Source: a bacterium C-53
Lineage (GTDB): Bacteria; Bacillota; Clostridia; Lachnospirales; Lachnospiraceae
Assembly: GCA_003612525.1 (NCBI GenBank)
Contig: RAZD01000002.1
Location: 186,001 to 250,000 of the forward strand
Reading direction: 5' to 3'
Length of the DNA: 64,000 bases
The translations under genes and the position numbers were made by a program. The notes under the pieces are model-generated. The model was not told the origin of the DNA and searched no databases. It saw only the letters and a program-made list of their open reading frames with translations. Positions 51,843-60,460 of this stretch are shown in pieces; positions within the stretch are counted from its first letter, which is position 1; each line of letters begins with the position of its first letter.

Positions 51843-52864
51843 GCATTCAGTCCGTCTTTTAATACATTCTCATAATCCGCAAGATTTTTTCCAAGAAGCT
51901 CCGGAGTATTCAGGTGATACGGGCATTTCGCAGCGCACTGATTGCAGTGTATACAGTCCTTAATTTTGGCCATGTTCTTCTGCCAGTCCTCAGAAAGCCA
52001 CTGCGCAGACGGAGAACGTCGCAAAAGCAGCGACATCCGTGCACAGTTATTGATTTCAATGCCCATAGGACACGGCATGCAATACCCGCACCCACGACAG
52101 AATTCGCCGGAAAGCGCACGGATATCCTTCTCAATAAGCGCTTTCCTCTCTTCATCCATTGAAGGGGGATTTTTCATAAATTCAATAAATTCATCCAGTT
52201 CGCTTTCCTTCTGAATTCCCCAGAGAGGAAGCACATGCGCATATTGGTCAAGGTACGCATAACACGCTGACGCATTCGTCAAAAGCCCTCCGGAAAGCGC
52301 TTTCATTGCAAGAAACCCAACTTCCCTTTCCCTGCACATTTCCACTAAAGACCGTTCAATATCCGTAGAAAGGTAATTAAACGGAAACTGCAATGTATCA
52401 TACAGTCCGGACTCCACAGCCTCTTTTGCAACTTTATAATGATGATTTGTGATTCCGATAAACCGGATTTTCCCCTGCTCCCTCGCCTTTAATGCCGCAT
52501 CGTAAAGTCCGTCTGCTCCACCTGGCTTCGGGCAAAAAGGCGGATTATGGAACTGGTAGACATCAATAAAGTCCGTCTTTAACAATTGAAGGCTTGTTTC
52601 CATATCACGCCAGAATCCATCCGCATCTTTTGCCGCCGTCTTGGTTGCAAGGATAATATGGTTTCTGACACCGGAAAGCGCCTTTCCAATCTTCTCCTCG
52701 CTGTCCGTGTAAGCTCTTGCCGTATCAAAATACGTAATTCCGTTTTCATAGGCTTTTTGCAGCAGATATCCTGCATCTTCCACAGAAATTCTCTGAATCG
52801 GCAATGCCCCAAATCCGTTTTTATCTGTCACGAGTTTCGTTCTTCCAAGTGTAACTTTTCCCAT
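51839..52864 (-). CDS. Aldo/keto reductase with C-terminal 4Fe-4S ferredoxin domain
   Basis: A 341-residue protein. Residues 1-235 form an AKR barrel (TYFDTARAYTDSEEKIGKALSG, with catalytic D, Y and K; FIDVYQFHNPP; IRFIGITNHHYK). The C-terminal part has two cysteine sets, CRGCGYCMPCPMGIEINNC and CIHCNQCAAKCPYHLNTPE, enough for iron-sulfur clusters as in ferredoxins. It is expected to transfer electrons between NAD(P)H or a ferredoxin-like partner and a carbonyl substrate; the substrate is unknown. AGGAGG lies five bases before ATG 52864. Confidence 0.92.
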   Translation of the reverse strand: MGKVTLGRTKLVTDKNGFGALPIQRISVEDAGYLLQKAYENGITYFDTARAYTDSEEKIGKALSGVRNHIILATKTAAKDADGFWRDMETSLQLLKTDFIDVYQFHNPPFCPKPGGADGLYDAALKAREQGKIRFIGITNHHYKVAKEAVESGLYDTLQFPFNYLSTDIERSLVEMCREREVGFLAMKALSGGLLTNASACYAYLDQYAHVLPLWGIQKESELDEFIEFMKNPPSMDEERKALIEKDIRALSGEFCRGCGYCMPCPMGIEINNCARMSLLLRRSPSAQWLSEDWQKNMAKIKDCIHCNQCAAKCPYHLNTPELLGKNLADYENVLKDGLNA

Positions 52865-52885
52865 TTTTCCCTCCTGTTTTGTCTC

Positions 52886-52929
52886 TACAAAAAGGTGCAA
52901 AGCCTAATCGCTCCATAGACTTTACACCT
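52886..52929 (-). terminator. Terminator downstream of the transglutaminase-like gene
   Basis: On the minus strand AGGTGTAAAG (52920-52929) pairs with CTTTGCACCT (52893-52902) with one internal G-U pair, loop 17 bases, followed by TTTTTGTAG. It lies 78 bases after the stop of the transglutaminase-like gene and upstream of the aldo/keto reductase. Confidence 0.65.
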
Positions 52930-53006
52930 CTTATGTAAGTTACCATTTTCATATAAGGGTATTCATATTTCTTACTAAATTAAAATGCCATAGTTTCCTT
53001 CTCACA

Positions 53007-54875
53007 CTATTTAATTTTAAAGTACTTCCTCAACGTCCCCTCATAATTTCCCATTCCGGTAATTATAATCTGCGCTTTTCCTATTTCCGTATTATTTTGA
53101 TAAGACAATGTATAATCTCTTCCCTCTTCCAGTGTCTTGGTTTTAAATCTTACGATGGAAGGTTTGGGACACTTCGCATTACCATCGTATGTCTGTGTCA
53201 TAATCTTGCTTACTTTAATCCCTTTGCTGACCGGCTTTCTCTTTATTTCAAATGCTGTACTCATGCTGCCCTTATAATTTCCTTTTCCGGTAATTATGAC
53301 AGATGCCGTCCCGCTGTCTTCATTCTGGAGATAAGAAAGTGTATAATCTTTTTTTGCCTTCAGAGTCTTCTTTTTCCCGTTGGCCATTATCATCCTTACC
53401 TTCACGGAAGGTTTCTGTTCTTTGGCCGCATAGACTCTTGCCTTTATGGGAAGAATTTCAAAGTTTCGACTCAGCGCTGCCGGACGGATCGTGAACGAAA
53501 TCGTTTTGACACCGACTTCTGCCTTCTTCCGGCCTTTACCCTTGATTGTAAGATTTGCTTCTCCTACATTCACATTCTTTTTATATTTTACGGTATAATC
53601 CGTGTTTAATAAAAGTTCGTTTCCCTGACGGTCCAAAACAACGACTTTCGGCTTCTGCGCCTTACCCGTGTATGGGTATCCACTGACCGGATAATCAGGG
53701 ATATAGGCAGTCTGGTCAGATGAATACTGATTCTTCACATTCGTATCATTTTCAGAATCCGATGTCATCGGATATTTCTCATAAAACTCCGCTGAAGCAT
53801 ATTCAGCGTCCCTTACATGATCTGTAAAATCCGCATCCTCCACCAGAAGCCAGTCCTGCCTTGTTTCTGCATCCTGCCCGTCCCAGGTACAGTCGACATT
53901 ATAATAATATTCCCCGACTCTTACAATATTCCAGGCATGGTTCTGGCCGTTCCCTTTTCCGCTGATCACGCGTACCGACAGGCCCGCTTCCTTGCACATA
54001 CGGTAAAACAGTACAGCATAGCCCTGACATACGGCCTTCCCATTACACAGCGCCGCATATGCCGTAAATTTCGTCATATAAGAAGGATTGTTCAGATTTT
54101 CATAATCATAATCCACATGATCGCAAATATAATCATGGATGATGCAGACCTTCTCACGCTCCGATTTTCCCTCAAGCTGCATTTCACCCATCGCTCTTTC
54201 AACCGCTTCTGTCAGCTGTTGTTCCTGCTCATAATTTGTGTAGTAGTCAATATTGAATGACAATGTAAATACCGTACCATTCGAACTGCCGCCAAGCATA
54301 TATCCGGCACAGACCCATCTGAGGGCATCGCCTTCCACACCACTGCACGCCTCCGTATCCTCAACAGCCGCCGAGAAAATTATACTGCCCTTCCCTCCTG
54401 CGTTTTCCCCTTCCTGCCGGAAAAGGCTCTGCGAAACATTAAATTGAACCTCTTTCTCCCGAAGCAACATCTGACTACGCAGATAAGACGCCGCCCCCTC
54501 AACCGTATTATAGACTGTGTCCGGAGTGTCGTATGCCTGCTGTGCACTCCCTACCGGCTCTTCCTCACGAGCTGAATGAAGCCTGCGTTCAAGCTCCGAC
54601 TCATCCAGAACATCCTTGTAAAGAGGGTTGACTATAAACCGTTCTTCCATCGGTATTTCCTGTGAAGACACCGATTGTTCCATGCCTTCCGTATCCGAAA
54701 CGATTCTGCAGTCAACATCATCCGCATCTTCTTCCTGTACAATCTCAATCTCCGTATCTTCCTGTACAATCACCGTTTCTTCCATAGCCGCCCGCACCGG
54801 CTGCAATCCTGTCTGCGTAGAAAGAAGAACCACGCATAAGAAGAATCCCAATATCCTTTTGAATTTTCCCCACAT
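53007..54875 (-). CDS. Secreted transglutaminase-like protein with C-terminal beta repeats
   Basis: A 622-residue exported protein. An N-terminal signal peptide (hydrophobic residues about 9-20, then a VRAA cleavage region) precedes an acidic linker. The transglutaminase core spans about residues 220-350, with a Cys-His-Asp triad in GKAVCQGYAVLF, NHAWNIVRVG and NVDCTWDGQ; in bacteria this fold is usually a peptidase or cross-linker. Then come three repeats of about 75 residues each with the pattern YTGKAQKPKVVV...DYTVKYKKNVNVGEANLTIKGKG, likely beta domains that reach through the wall. ATG 54875 has AGGAGG nine bases upstream. Substrate unknown. Confidence 0.88.
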   Translation of the reverse strand: MWGKFKRILGFFLCVVLLSTQTGLQPVRAAMEETVIVQEDTEIEIVQEEDADDVDCRIVSDTEGMEQSVSSQEIPMEERFIVNPLYKDVLDESELERRLHSAREEEPVGSAQQAYDTPDTVYNTVEGAASYLRSQMLLREKEVQFNVSQSLFRQEGENAGGKGSIIFSAAVEDTEACSGVEGDALRWVCAGYMLGGSSNGTVFTLSFNIDYYTNYEQEQQLTEAVERAMGEMQLEGKSEREKVCIIHDYICDHVDYDYENLNNPSYMTKFTAYAALCNGKAVCQGYAVLFYRMCKEAGLSVRVISGKGNGQNHAWNIVRVGEYYYNVDCTWDGQDAETRQDWLLVEDADFTDHVRDAEYASAEFYEKYPMTSDSENDTNVKNQYSSDQTAYIPDYPVSGYPYTGKAQKPKVVVLDRQGNELLLNTDYTVKYKKNVNVGEANLTIKGKGRKKAEVGVKTISFTIRPAALSRNFEILPIKARVYAAKEQKPSVKVRMIMANGKKKTLKAKKDYTLSYLQNEDSGTASVIITGKGNYKGSMSTAFEIKRKPVSKGIKVSKIMTQTYDGNAKCPKPSIVRFKTKTLEEGRDYTLSYQNNTEIGKAQIIITGMGNYEGTLRKYFKIK

Positions 54876-54911
54876 CCCGTATTCCCTCCTGTTCATATGC
54901 ATAGACAATTA

Positions 54912-54944
54912 CCCGCCCCTCAGACTTTCATCCACAGGGGCGGG
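54912..54944 (-). terminator. GC-rich hairpin downstream of the oxaloacetate decarboxylase operon
   Basis: A perfect nine-base-pair stem, CCCGCCCCT (54912-54920) and AGGGGCGGG (54936-54944), loop 15 bases, lies 67 bases beyond the stop of the last gene of the decarboxylase operon and upstream of the transglutaminase-like start. No T-run follows on the minus strand, so it may be a weak terminator or an RNA 3' stabiliser. Confidence 0.5.
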
Positions 54945-55010
54945 CATTTCTCATACCATAAATTCTATTCTTGCAGGCAGTGAATCAAAATCAGACCCGC
55001 TCCCCCTGCA

Positions 55011-56438
55011 TTATACCGGATACGCTCCATTCTTTGTATCCGCTTTTGTCATATCAACCTTTTCCTGCTGTGCCTGACGATATTTAAAGAAGTCAGTTGC
55101 AACCTGCGGGAACAATGCATAGGACAGAACATCCTCATCCTGCTGTTTCCACTCTTTCATTTCAGCCTCAAGCTTGTCAAGCTCATTCTCAATAAGATCT
55201 GCCGGACGACATGTGATTCTCTTCTCGCCAGGAATAACCTTATCAATAATTTCCTGATTCATCGGTTTTACTGTCTGGCCATACTCACCGCGCAGAACCG
55301 CCTTGGTCTCTTTTGTAGCCATCTTGTATCTCTCGCCCATCAGCACATTAAATACTGCCTGCGTTCCGACAATCTGGGAAGAAGGCGTAACAAGAGGCGG
55401 CTCACCGAGGTCTTTACGCACTGCCGGAATCTCTTTGAGCACATCATAATACTTATCTTCCGCATTCTGCTCTTTCAGCTGGCTTACCATGTTAGAAAGC
55501 ATTCCGCCTGGTACCTGATACAGAAGCGTCTTAATATCAACACCCATAACCTTCGGATTCAGAAGGCCGTTTGCAAGGCACTCATCCCTGTAAGGTCTGA
55601 AGTAGTCCGCGATCTCAGCAAGAAGGCTCTGATCATACCCTGTATCATACGGCGTTCCCTTAAAGGTCTCAACCATAACTTCCGTCGCCGGCTGTGAAGT
55701 ACCCATTGCAAGCGGAGACATTGCGCAGTCGATCACATCCACGCCTGCCTCTACTGCTTTCATATAAGTCATGCTCGCCACGCCGGATGTGTAATGCGTA
55801 TGAAGCTGAATCGGGAGCTTCGTCGCACTCTTCATAGCGCTGATCAACTCCGTTGCCTTGTAAGGCACAAGAAGGCCTGCCATATCCTTAATGCAGATGG
55901 AATCTGCGCCCATCTCCTCAATCTTCTTAGCCATGCTTACCCAGTAATCAAGCGTATAAGCGTCGCCAAGCGTATAAGACAATGCAATCTGTGCATGTCC
56001 CCTGCCTTCCTTCTTTTTAATCTTGTTGGTAGCGTCTACAGCCGCCTGAAGATTACGCAAATCATTCAGACAGTCGAAAATACGGATAATGTCAATTCCG
56101 TTTGCAATGGATTTCTCTACAAAATAGTGTACCACATCATCTGCATACGGTCTATATCCTAAGATATTCTGGCCTCTGAACAACATCTGCAATTTTGTAT
56201 TGGGAAGTCCTTTTCTTAAGAGGCGAAGTCTCTCCCACGGATCTTCCTTCAGGAAACGCAGGGATGCGTCAAAAGTAGCGCCGCCCCAGCACTCAACGGA
56301 ATGATAGCCGACTTTATCCATCTTATCAAGAATCGGAAGCATGAATTCGGTAGGCATTCTGGTCGCAATCAGGGACTGATGCGCATCACGCAGAATCGTT
56401 TCCGTAATTTTAATCGGTTTCTTTTCTATATCTGCCAT
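55011..56438 (-). CDS. oadA: Oxaloacetate decarboxylase alpha / pyruvate carboxyltransferase subunit (OadA, 5S type)
   Basis: A 475-residue carboxyltransferase of the OadA, pyruvate carboxylase subunit B and transcarboxylase 5S family. It moves carboxyl between oxaloacetate and biotin. Metal and substrate residues are visible in ILRDAHQSLIATRM, the carbamylated-lysine region SICIKDMAGLL and the QLHTHYTSGVA metal histidines. It ends after the conserved C-terminal helices and lacks the biotin-binding domain, which is encoded separately downstream of the gamma gene in the same operon. AGGAGG precedes ATG 56438. Confidence 0.92.
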   Translation of the reverse strand: MADIEKKPIKITETILRDAHQSLIATRMPTEFMLPILDKMDKVGYHSVECWGGATFDASLRFLKEDPWERLRLLRKGLPNTKLQMLFRGQNILGYRPYADDVVHYFVEKSIANGIDIIRIFDCLNDLRNLQAAVDATNKIKKKEGRGHAQIALSYTLGDAYTLDYWVSMAKKIEEMGADSICIKDMAGLLVPYKATELISAMKSATKLPIQLHTHYTSGVASMTYMKAVEAGVDVIDCAMSPLAMGTSQPATEVMVETFKGTPYDTGYDQSLLAEIADYFRPYRDECLANGLLNPKVMGVDIKTLLYQVPGGMLSNMVSQLKEQNAEDKYYDVLKEIPAVRKDLGEPPLVTPSSQIVGTQAVFNVLMGERYKMATKETKAVLRGEYGQTVKPMNQEIIDKVIPGEKRITCRPADLIENELDKLEAEMKEWKQQDEDVLSYALFPQVATDFFKYRQAQQEKVDMTKADTKNGAYPV

Positions 56439-56473
56439 TACTTTAATTCCTCCTTTTTCTGTTTATGAAATTC

Positions 56474-57601
56474 CTATTTAACACCGAAAATGGCCATAAA
56501 TGTACCGGCCGCAACTGCGGTTCCGATAACACCTGCTACGTTAGGTCCCATTGCATGCATCAACAGGAAATTCGTAGGATCCGCTTCCGCACCAACCTTT
56601 TGTGATACACGGGCTGCCATAGGCACTGCGGATACTCCGGCAGAACCAATCAGCGGATTCACTTTTCCCTTAGTTGCAATGCACATCAGCTTGCCGAATA
56701 CAACACCTGCCGCTGTACCAAATGCAAATGCAATCAGACCGAGAACAACGATCTTAATCGTTGCAAGATTCAGGAATGCTTCCGCGCTTGTCGTTGCTCC
56801 TACGGATGTTCCGAGGAAAATAACCACGATATACATCAATGCATTCGATGCAGTATCGGTAAGCTGTCTTACCACGCCGGACTCTTTGAACAGGTTACCA
56901 AGCATCAGCATACCAACAAGCGGAGCTGTCGTAGGAAGAATCAGACATACTACAACCGTTACCACGATCGGGAAAAGGATTCTCTCCAGTTTTGAAACCG
57001 GACGGAGCTGCTCCATCTTAATTTTTCTCTCTTTTTCAGTCGTAAGCAGCTTCATGATCGGAGGCTGAATAATAGGAACAAGTGACATATAAGAATATGC
57101 AGCTACCGCAATTGGCCCAAGCAATGTTGTCTGTCCCAGTTTTCCGGCAAGGAAAATGGATGTAGGACCATCTGCACCACCGATAATGGATACAGCTGCA
57201 GCTGCTTTGTCATTGAATCCCATGGCAATTGCCCCGAAATACGCTGCAAAAATACCAAACTGGGCTGCCGCACCCAGAAGAAAACTCTTTGGATTTGCAA
57301 TCAGAGGACCGAAGTCTGTCATCGCACCAACACCCATAAAGATCAGGGAAGGAAGAATCGACCATTCATCCAGCAGATAGAAATAGTGGAGAAGCCCGCC
57401 TTCTGCCATGATATCGGGATAAATATTAACCAATAACATACCAAAAGCAATTGGTGTTAACAACAGAGGTTCAAATCCCTTCGCGATTGCCAAATAAAGG
57501 AAAACAAATGCAACAAGAATCATAATGATGTTGCCCACGGTCATAGTCATAAACGCAGTCTGACCGACAAGGTTTTCCAGTGTGTTTGCTATATAAGACA
57601 T
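56474..57601 (-). CDS. oadB: Sodium-translocating decarboxylase beta subunit
   Basis: A 375-residue membrane carboxybiotin decarboxylase that couples CO2 release to export of Na+. The family motif [19 protein letters not shown] is near residue 145, together with [16 protein letters not shown] near 90 and the final [17 protein letters not shown], which carries residues linked to Na+ transport. About ten hydrophobic segments. AGGAGG precedes ATG 57601. It lies between the biotin carrier and the OadA-type subunit. Confidence 0.94.
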   Translation of the reverse strand: MSYIANTLENLVGQTAFMTMTVGNIIMILVAFVFLYLAIAKGFEPLLLTPIAFGMLLVNIYPDIMAEGGLLHYFYLLDEWSILPSLIFMGVGAMTDFGPLIANPKSFLLGAAAQFGIFAAYFGAIAMGFNDKAAAAVSIIGGADGPTSIFLAGKLGQTTLLGPIAVAAYSYMSLVPIIQPPIMKLLTTEKERKIKMEQLRPVSKLERILFPIVVTVVVCLILPTTAPLVGMLMLGNLFKESGVVRQLTDTASNALMYIVVIFLGTSVGATTSAEAFLNLATIKIVVLGLIAFAFGTAAGVVFGKLMCIATKGKVNPLIGSAGVSAVPMAARVSQKVGAEADPTNFLLMHAMGPNVAGVIGTAVAAGTFMAIFGVK

Positions 57602-57641
57602 TTTGTAACCTCCTGTAAGTTTATTTCAATCCGAACCGTTC

Positions 57642-58013
57642 TTAGTTCATGGTAGCGAGAACTGCGCCTGCCTCTACCGCATCGCCTACAGCTACGTCGA
57701 TGCTTGCAACGGTACCGTCCTGAGGAGCAACTACAGGAATCTCCATCTTCATTGCTTCTACAATGACTACAGGATCACCAGTCTTTACAGCCTGCCCTAC
57801 GGAAGCCTCAATCTTAAATACTTTTCCGGCTGCACCTGCTTCGATCTTAACGGAACCTGCTCCACCGGCTGCCTTCGGCGCTGCAGCGGGAGCTGCTTTT
57901 GGAGCTGCCTTCGGCGCTGCTTTTACTGCCGCTGCAGGCGCTGCTCCTGCCACACCGTCATCCACCGTTACATCATATACATTGCCATTTACTGTAATTG
58001 TATAATTTTTCAT
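57642..58013 (-). CDS. Biotin carboxyl carrier subunit with Ala/Pro/Lys-rich linker
   Basis: A 123-residue carrier. Residues 1-20 form a short N-terminal strand region, 25-52 a flexible linker with repeated KAAPKAAP units, and the lipoyl/biotinyl domain follows with the biotinylation site EAMKMEIPV (lysine near residue 88). It swings carboxyl between the carboxyltransferases and the membrane pump. AAAGG is 9 bases before ATG 58013; an in-frame start nine codons earlier is less likely. Confidence 0.95.
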   Translation of the reverse strand: MKNYTITVNGNVYDVTVDDGVAGAAPAAAVKAAPKAAPKAAPAAAPKAAGGAGSVKIEAGAAGKVFKIEASVGQAVKTGDPVVIVEAMKMEIPVVAPQDGTVASIDVAVGDAVEAGAVLATMN

Positions 58014-58050
58014 TTTCTTCAACCTTTCCGTCTGCTTCACAGACCTTTAT

Positions 58051-58836
58051 TTAATTACGTCTCTTAATTGATCTTACAAAATATCCGCTTCCGGAACCGC
58101 CCGATGCTTCCTCATATGCAGCAACCGCCGCTGAAATTACGGCAACCAGTTCCAAATCGTCTGTCTCATCCTCTTCCACTGCCGTAACAACAGGCGCTGG
58201 AGCGGGAGCTGCCGGAGCATTCTGCGCGTCCTTCTTCTTCATCTTTGCTTCCAGCTTCGGGAAAAGGCCAAAAGCCGCAATAATCAGACTGATCAGAATC
58301 AACACTGCAAATACCGTTCCCATTCCGAGAAGCGTATTCAGCGCCGCATTCTCCATCAGCTCGCCAAATGACTTGTCAACGTTGGTAGAACAGGAAGTCA
58401 TTTTCCCGCGTCTGGTGAAAGTAAACGTCATAACCGCTGTCTTGCCGTTTGTTCCTGTGATAGACGCTTCTGATGTAATCTGTTCGTCATCCGCCGAAAC
58501 GTTTATATTCGTAATATCCGAAAGCCCGCCAAGTTCACTGCTTGCTGAAATCCATGAATCAAGTCCTGTAAAAAACGCGCTGCCATCCACTTCAAGCTGA
58601 TAGCTGTCTTTTAACTGCTCCGCCATGTCTTCCGCTTCATAAGCATCCTTCAGTTCTCCCACAGCTTCCGCGTCCATCGGAACAATCATACTGCGTATCA
58701 GAAATTCCGTCAGACTCTGGACACTTTCTTCATTATATGCGATCGCTTCCGTATCGGAGCCGCCGCATGCCGTCAGGCTAAAAGCACAGGCAACCATACA
58801 TAATACGGCAAGAAACTTGTTAAAATGCTTTTTCAT
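58051..58836 (-). CDS. OadG-type gamma subunit as an extended lipoprotein
   Basis: A 261-residue protein that joins two parts. The N-terminus is a lipoprotein signal with lipobox SLTAC, followed by about 120 extracytoplasmic residues (VQSLTEFLIRSMIVPMDAEAVGELKDAY, then a beta-rich stretch ending KTAVMTFTFTRRG). Then a membrane helix (MGTVFAVLILISLIIAAFGLFPKLEAKMKKKDAQN) and a Pro/Ala-rich cytoplasmic tail make up a regular OadG. Typical gamma subunits are 80-140 residues. The last residues GSGYFVRSIKRRN also fit. AAAGGGTG precedes ATG 58836. Confidence 0.85.
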   Translation of the reverse strand: MKKHFNKFLAVLCMVACAFSLTACGGSDTEAIAYNEESVQSLTEFLIRSMIVPMDAEAVGELKDAYEAEDMAEQLKDSYQLEVDGSAFFTGLDSWISASSELGGLSDITNINVSADDEQITSEASITGTNGKTAVMTFTFTRRGKMTSCSTNVDKSFGELMENAALNTLLGMGTVFAVLILISLIIAAFGLFPKLEAKMKKKDAQNAPAAPAPAPVVTAVEEDETDDLELVAVISAAVAAYEEASGGSGSGYFVRSIKRRN

Positions 58837-58853
58837 ATTAAGTATCACCCTTT

Positions 58854-60287
58854 CTAAACCGTGCCGTGTTTTTTGCTTGGACGATCTTCACTTTTTGTGT
58901 ATAACATCTCAAATGCACCGATGACATACTTTCTTGTCTCCTCCGCATCTATGATAGTATCCACATATCCTCTCTTTGCTGCAGATTCCGCACTGGTCTG
59001 CAGTTTTGCATACTCGGCCGCCTTCTCATTAATCACGTCAGCGCCCTGTCCTTCATACATGATCTTTGCTGCAAGCTTCGCATCCATAGAACCGATTTCC
59101 GCATCCGGCCATGCAAAAGTCATGTCAGCGCCGATTGCTTTGGAATTCATAGCCACATAAGCGCTTCCAAATGCCTTGCCAATCACTACATTTACTTTCG
59201 GCACGGTTGCATTTGCAAATGCATAAGTAAGTTCCGCCACTGCCTTTGCAATTCCCCGCTCCGTGCATTTTGTTGCAGCATAGCCTTTTACGTTTGTAAG
59301 GGTTAATACAGGAATTTCAAATGCATCACAGAATTTCACAAACTCAGCAGCTTTCTTAGCGCCTCTTACAGACAATACCGCATCAAATTTCTCTGAAACT
59401 TGTCCATCATCGTCGTATACTTCCGTACGGTTTGCAACCGCTCCTACCGTAATTCCGTCAAGCTTCATAAATCCTGTTACCATATCTTTTGCATATGCCG
59501 ACTTCACTTCAAAGAAACGATTGTCATCTGCAATCTGCGTCAATGCGATGGAAGTATCTCCGACACAATTTGCAAGATCTGCGCAGATGCGGTTCAGATC
59601 ATCCGTGCAGACAGCATCTGCCTCTTCCTCATTGTTTGCGGGAAGCATCGTGATCAGTTCCCTGATCTGTGCAAGAATAGACATTTCATCTGCAACAACA
59701 TCTACAATGCCTGCCTCTTCACTCTGAAATGCTGCACTGGCTGTATCACATTTTGCTTCTGTATTGCCATCAAGCGCATTCGGAGAGTTTACGAATAATT
59801 TCGCTTTCTTCTCCTCCATAAATGTAAAGTCTGTCAGAGTAGGAATTAATGCAAGCCCGCCTCCGCAGTTCCCAAATACTGCAGTAATCTGGGGAATTAC
59901 GCCGGAAGCGAGTGTCTGTTTCATATAAATTTCACCAAATGCATTCAATGCATCAGCTGCCTCCTGAAGCCTGAGCCCTGCAGAATCAATCAGTCCGATC
60001 ACAGGTGCGCCTGTCTTCATTGCCAGATCATAAAGGTTTGCAATCTTTTTCGCATGCATTTCGCCTACGGACCCGCCTAATACGGAAGCATCCTGGCTGT
60101 AAACATACACGGGATTGCCATCAATCACTCCATAGCCGGTAATTACACCGTCAGAAGGAGTTTCGTTTTGTTTCAGATTAAAATCTGTCGCTCTGGCAGT
60201 CACCTTTGCGCCGATTTCAACGAAACTGTTTTCATCGAGTAAAGCCGTAATTCTTTTACCCGCTGAGCTTGTTGTGATATTGCTCAT
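58854..60287 (-). CDS. Acyl-CoA carboxyltransferase subunit (MmdA / 12S type)
   Basis: A 477-residue crotonase-fold carboxyltransferase, similar to methylmalonyl-CoA or glutaconyl-CoA decarboxylase alpha and propionyl-CoA carboxylase beta. Motifs: SDGVITGYGVIDGNPVYVYSQD, SVGEMHAKKIANLYDLA, LIDSAGLRLQEAADALNAFGEI, VFGNCGGGLALIP, GYAATKCTERGIAKAVAELTYAFA and IGKAFGSAYVAMNSKAIGADMTFAWPDAEIGSM. It is the first gene of a five-gene operon with gamma, biotin, beta and OadA subunits. TGGAGGG precedes ATG 60287. The acyl-CoA substrate is not determined by sequence. Confidence 0.9.
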   Translation of the reverse strand: MSNITTSSAGKRITALLDENSFVEIGAKVTARATDFNLKQNETPSDGVITGYGVIDGNPVYVYSQDASVLGGSVGEMHAKKIANLYDLAMKTGAPVIGLIDSAGLRLQEAADALNAFGEIYMKQTLASGVIPQITAVFGNCGGGLALIPTLTDFTFMEEKKAKLFVNSPNALDGNTEAKCDTASAAFQSEEAGIVDVVADEMSILAQIRELITMLPANNEEEADAVCTDDLNRICADLANCVGDTSIALTQIADDNRFFEVKSAYAKDMVTGFMKLDGITVGAVANRTEVYDDDGQVSEKFDAVLSVRGAKKAAEFVKFCDAFEIPVLTLTNVKGYAATKCTERGIAKAVAELTYAFANATVPKVNVVIGKAFGSAYVAMNSKAIGADMTFAWPDAEIGSMDAKLAAKIMYEGQGADVINEKAAEYAKLQTSAESAAKRGYVDTIIDAEETRKYVIGAFEMLYTKSEDRPSKKHGTV

Positions 60288-60342
60288 TTTTCAGCCCTCC
60301 ATTTTATATATATTTTAATTAAACCTGACTTACGCAACCTAT

Positions 60343-60372
60343 CGGTTTTCCATAAAAAGGCATAGAAACCCG
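60343..60372 (-). other. Hairpin in the 5' leader of the carboxyltransferase operon
   Basis: On the minus strand CGGGTTTCTAT (60362-60372) pairs with ATGGAAAACCG (60343-60353) with one mismatch and one G-U pair, loop 8 bases rich in T. It lies between the proposed promoter and the ATG, and may affect operon expression. Confidence 0.4.
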
Positions 60373-60389
60373 ACAGTTACACATTTCAA

Positions 60390-60417
60390 AGTATAACACA
60401 TTCCGATAAAATAGCAA
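60390..60417 (-). promoter_or_regulatory. Predicted promoter of the sodium-pump decarboxylase operon
   Basis: TTGCTA (-35, 60412-60417) and TATACT (-10, 60390-60395) on the minus strand, 16 bases apart. Transcription would begin near 60383, giving a leader of about 95 bases that includes the hairpin at 60343-60372. Confidence 0.5.
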
Positions 60418-60460
60418 AGTACAATAATTCAACTATTTTCTCCAAATTTTCAGTTTTTTT

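Noticed and set aside
57820-57945. Repeated Ala/Pro/Lys codons as a mobile or CRISPR-like repeat
   Set aside because: They are the flexible linker of the biotin carrier, a normal feature of this protein family.
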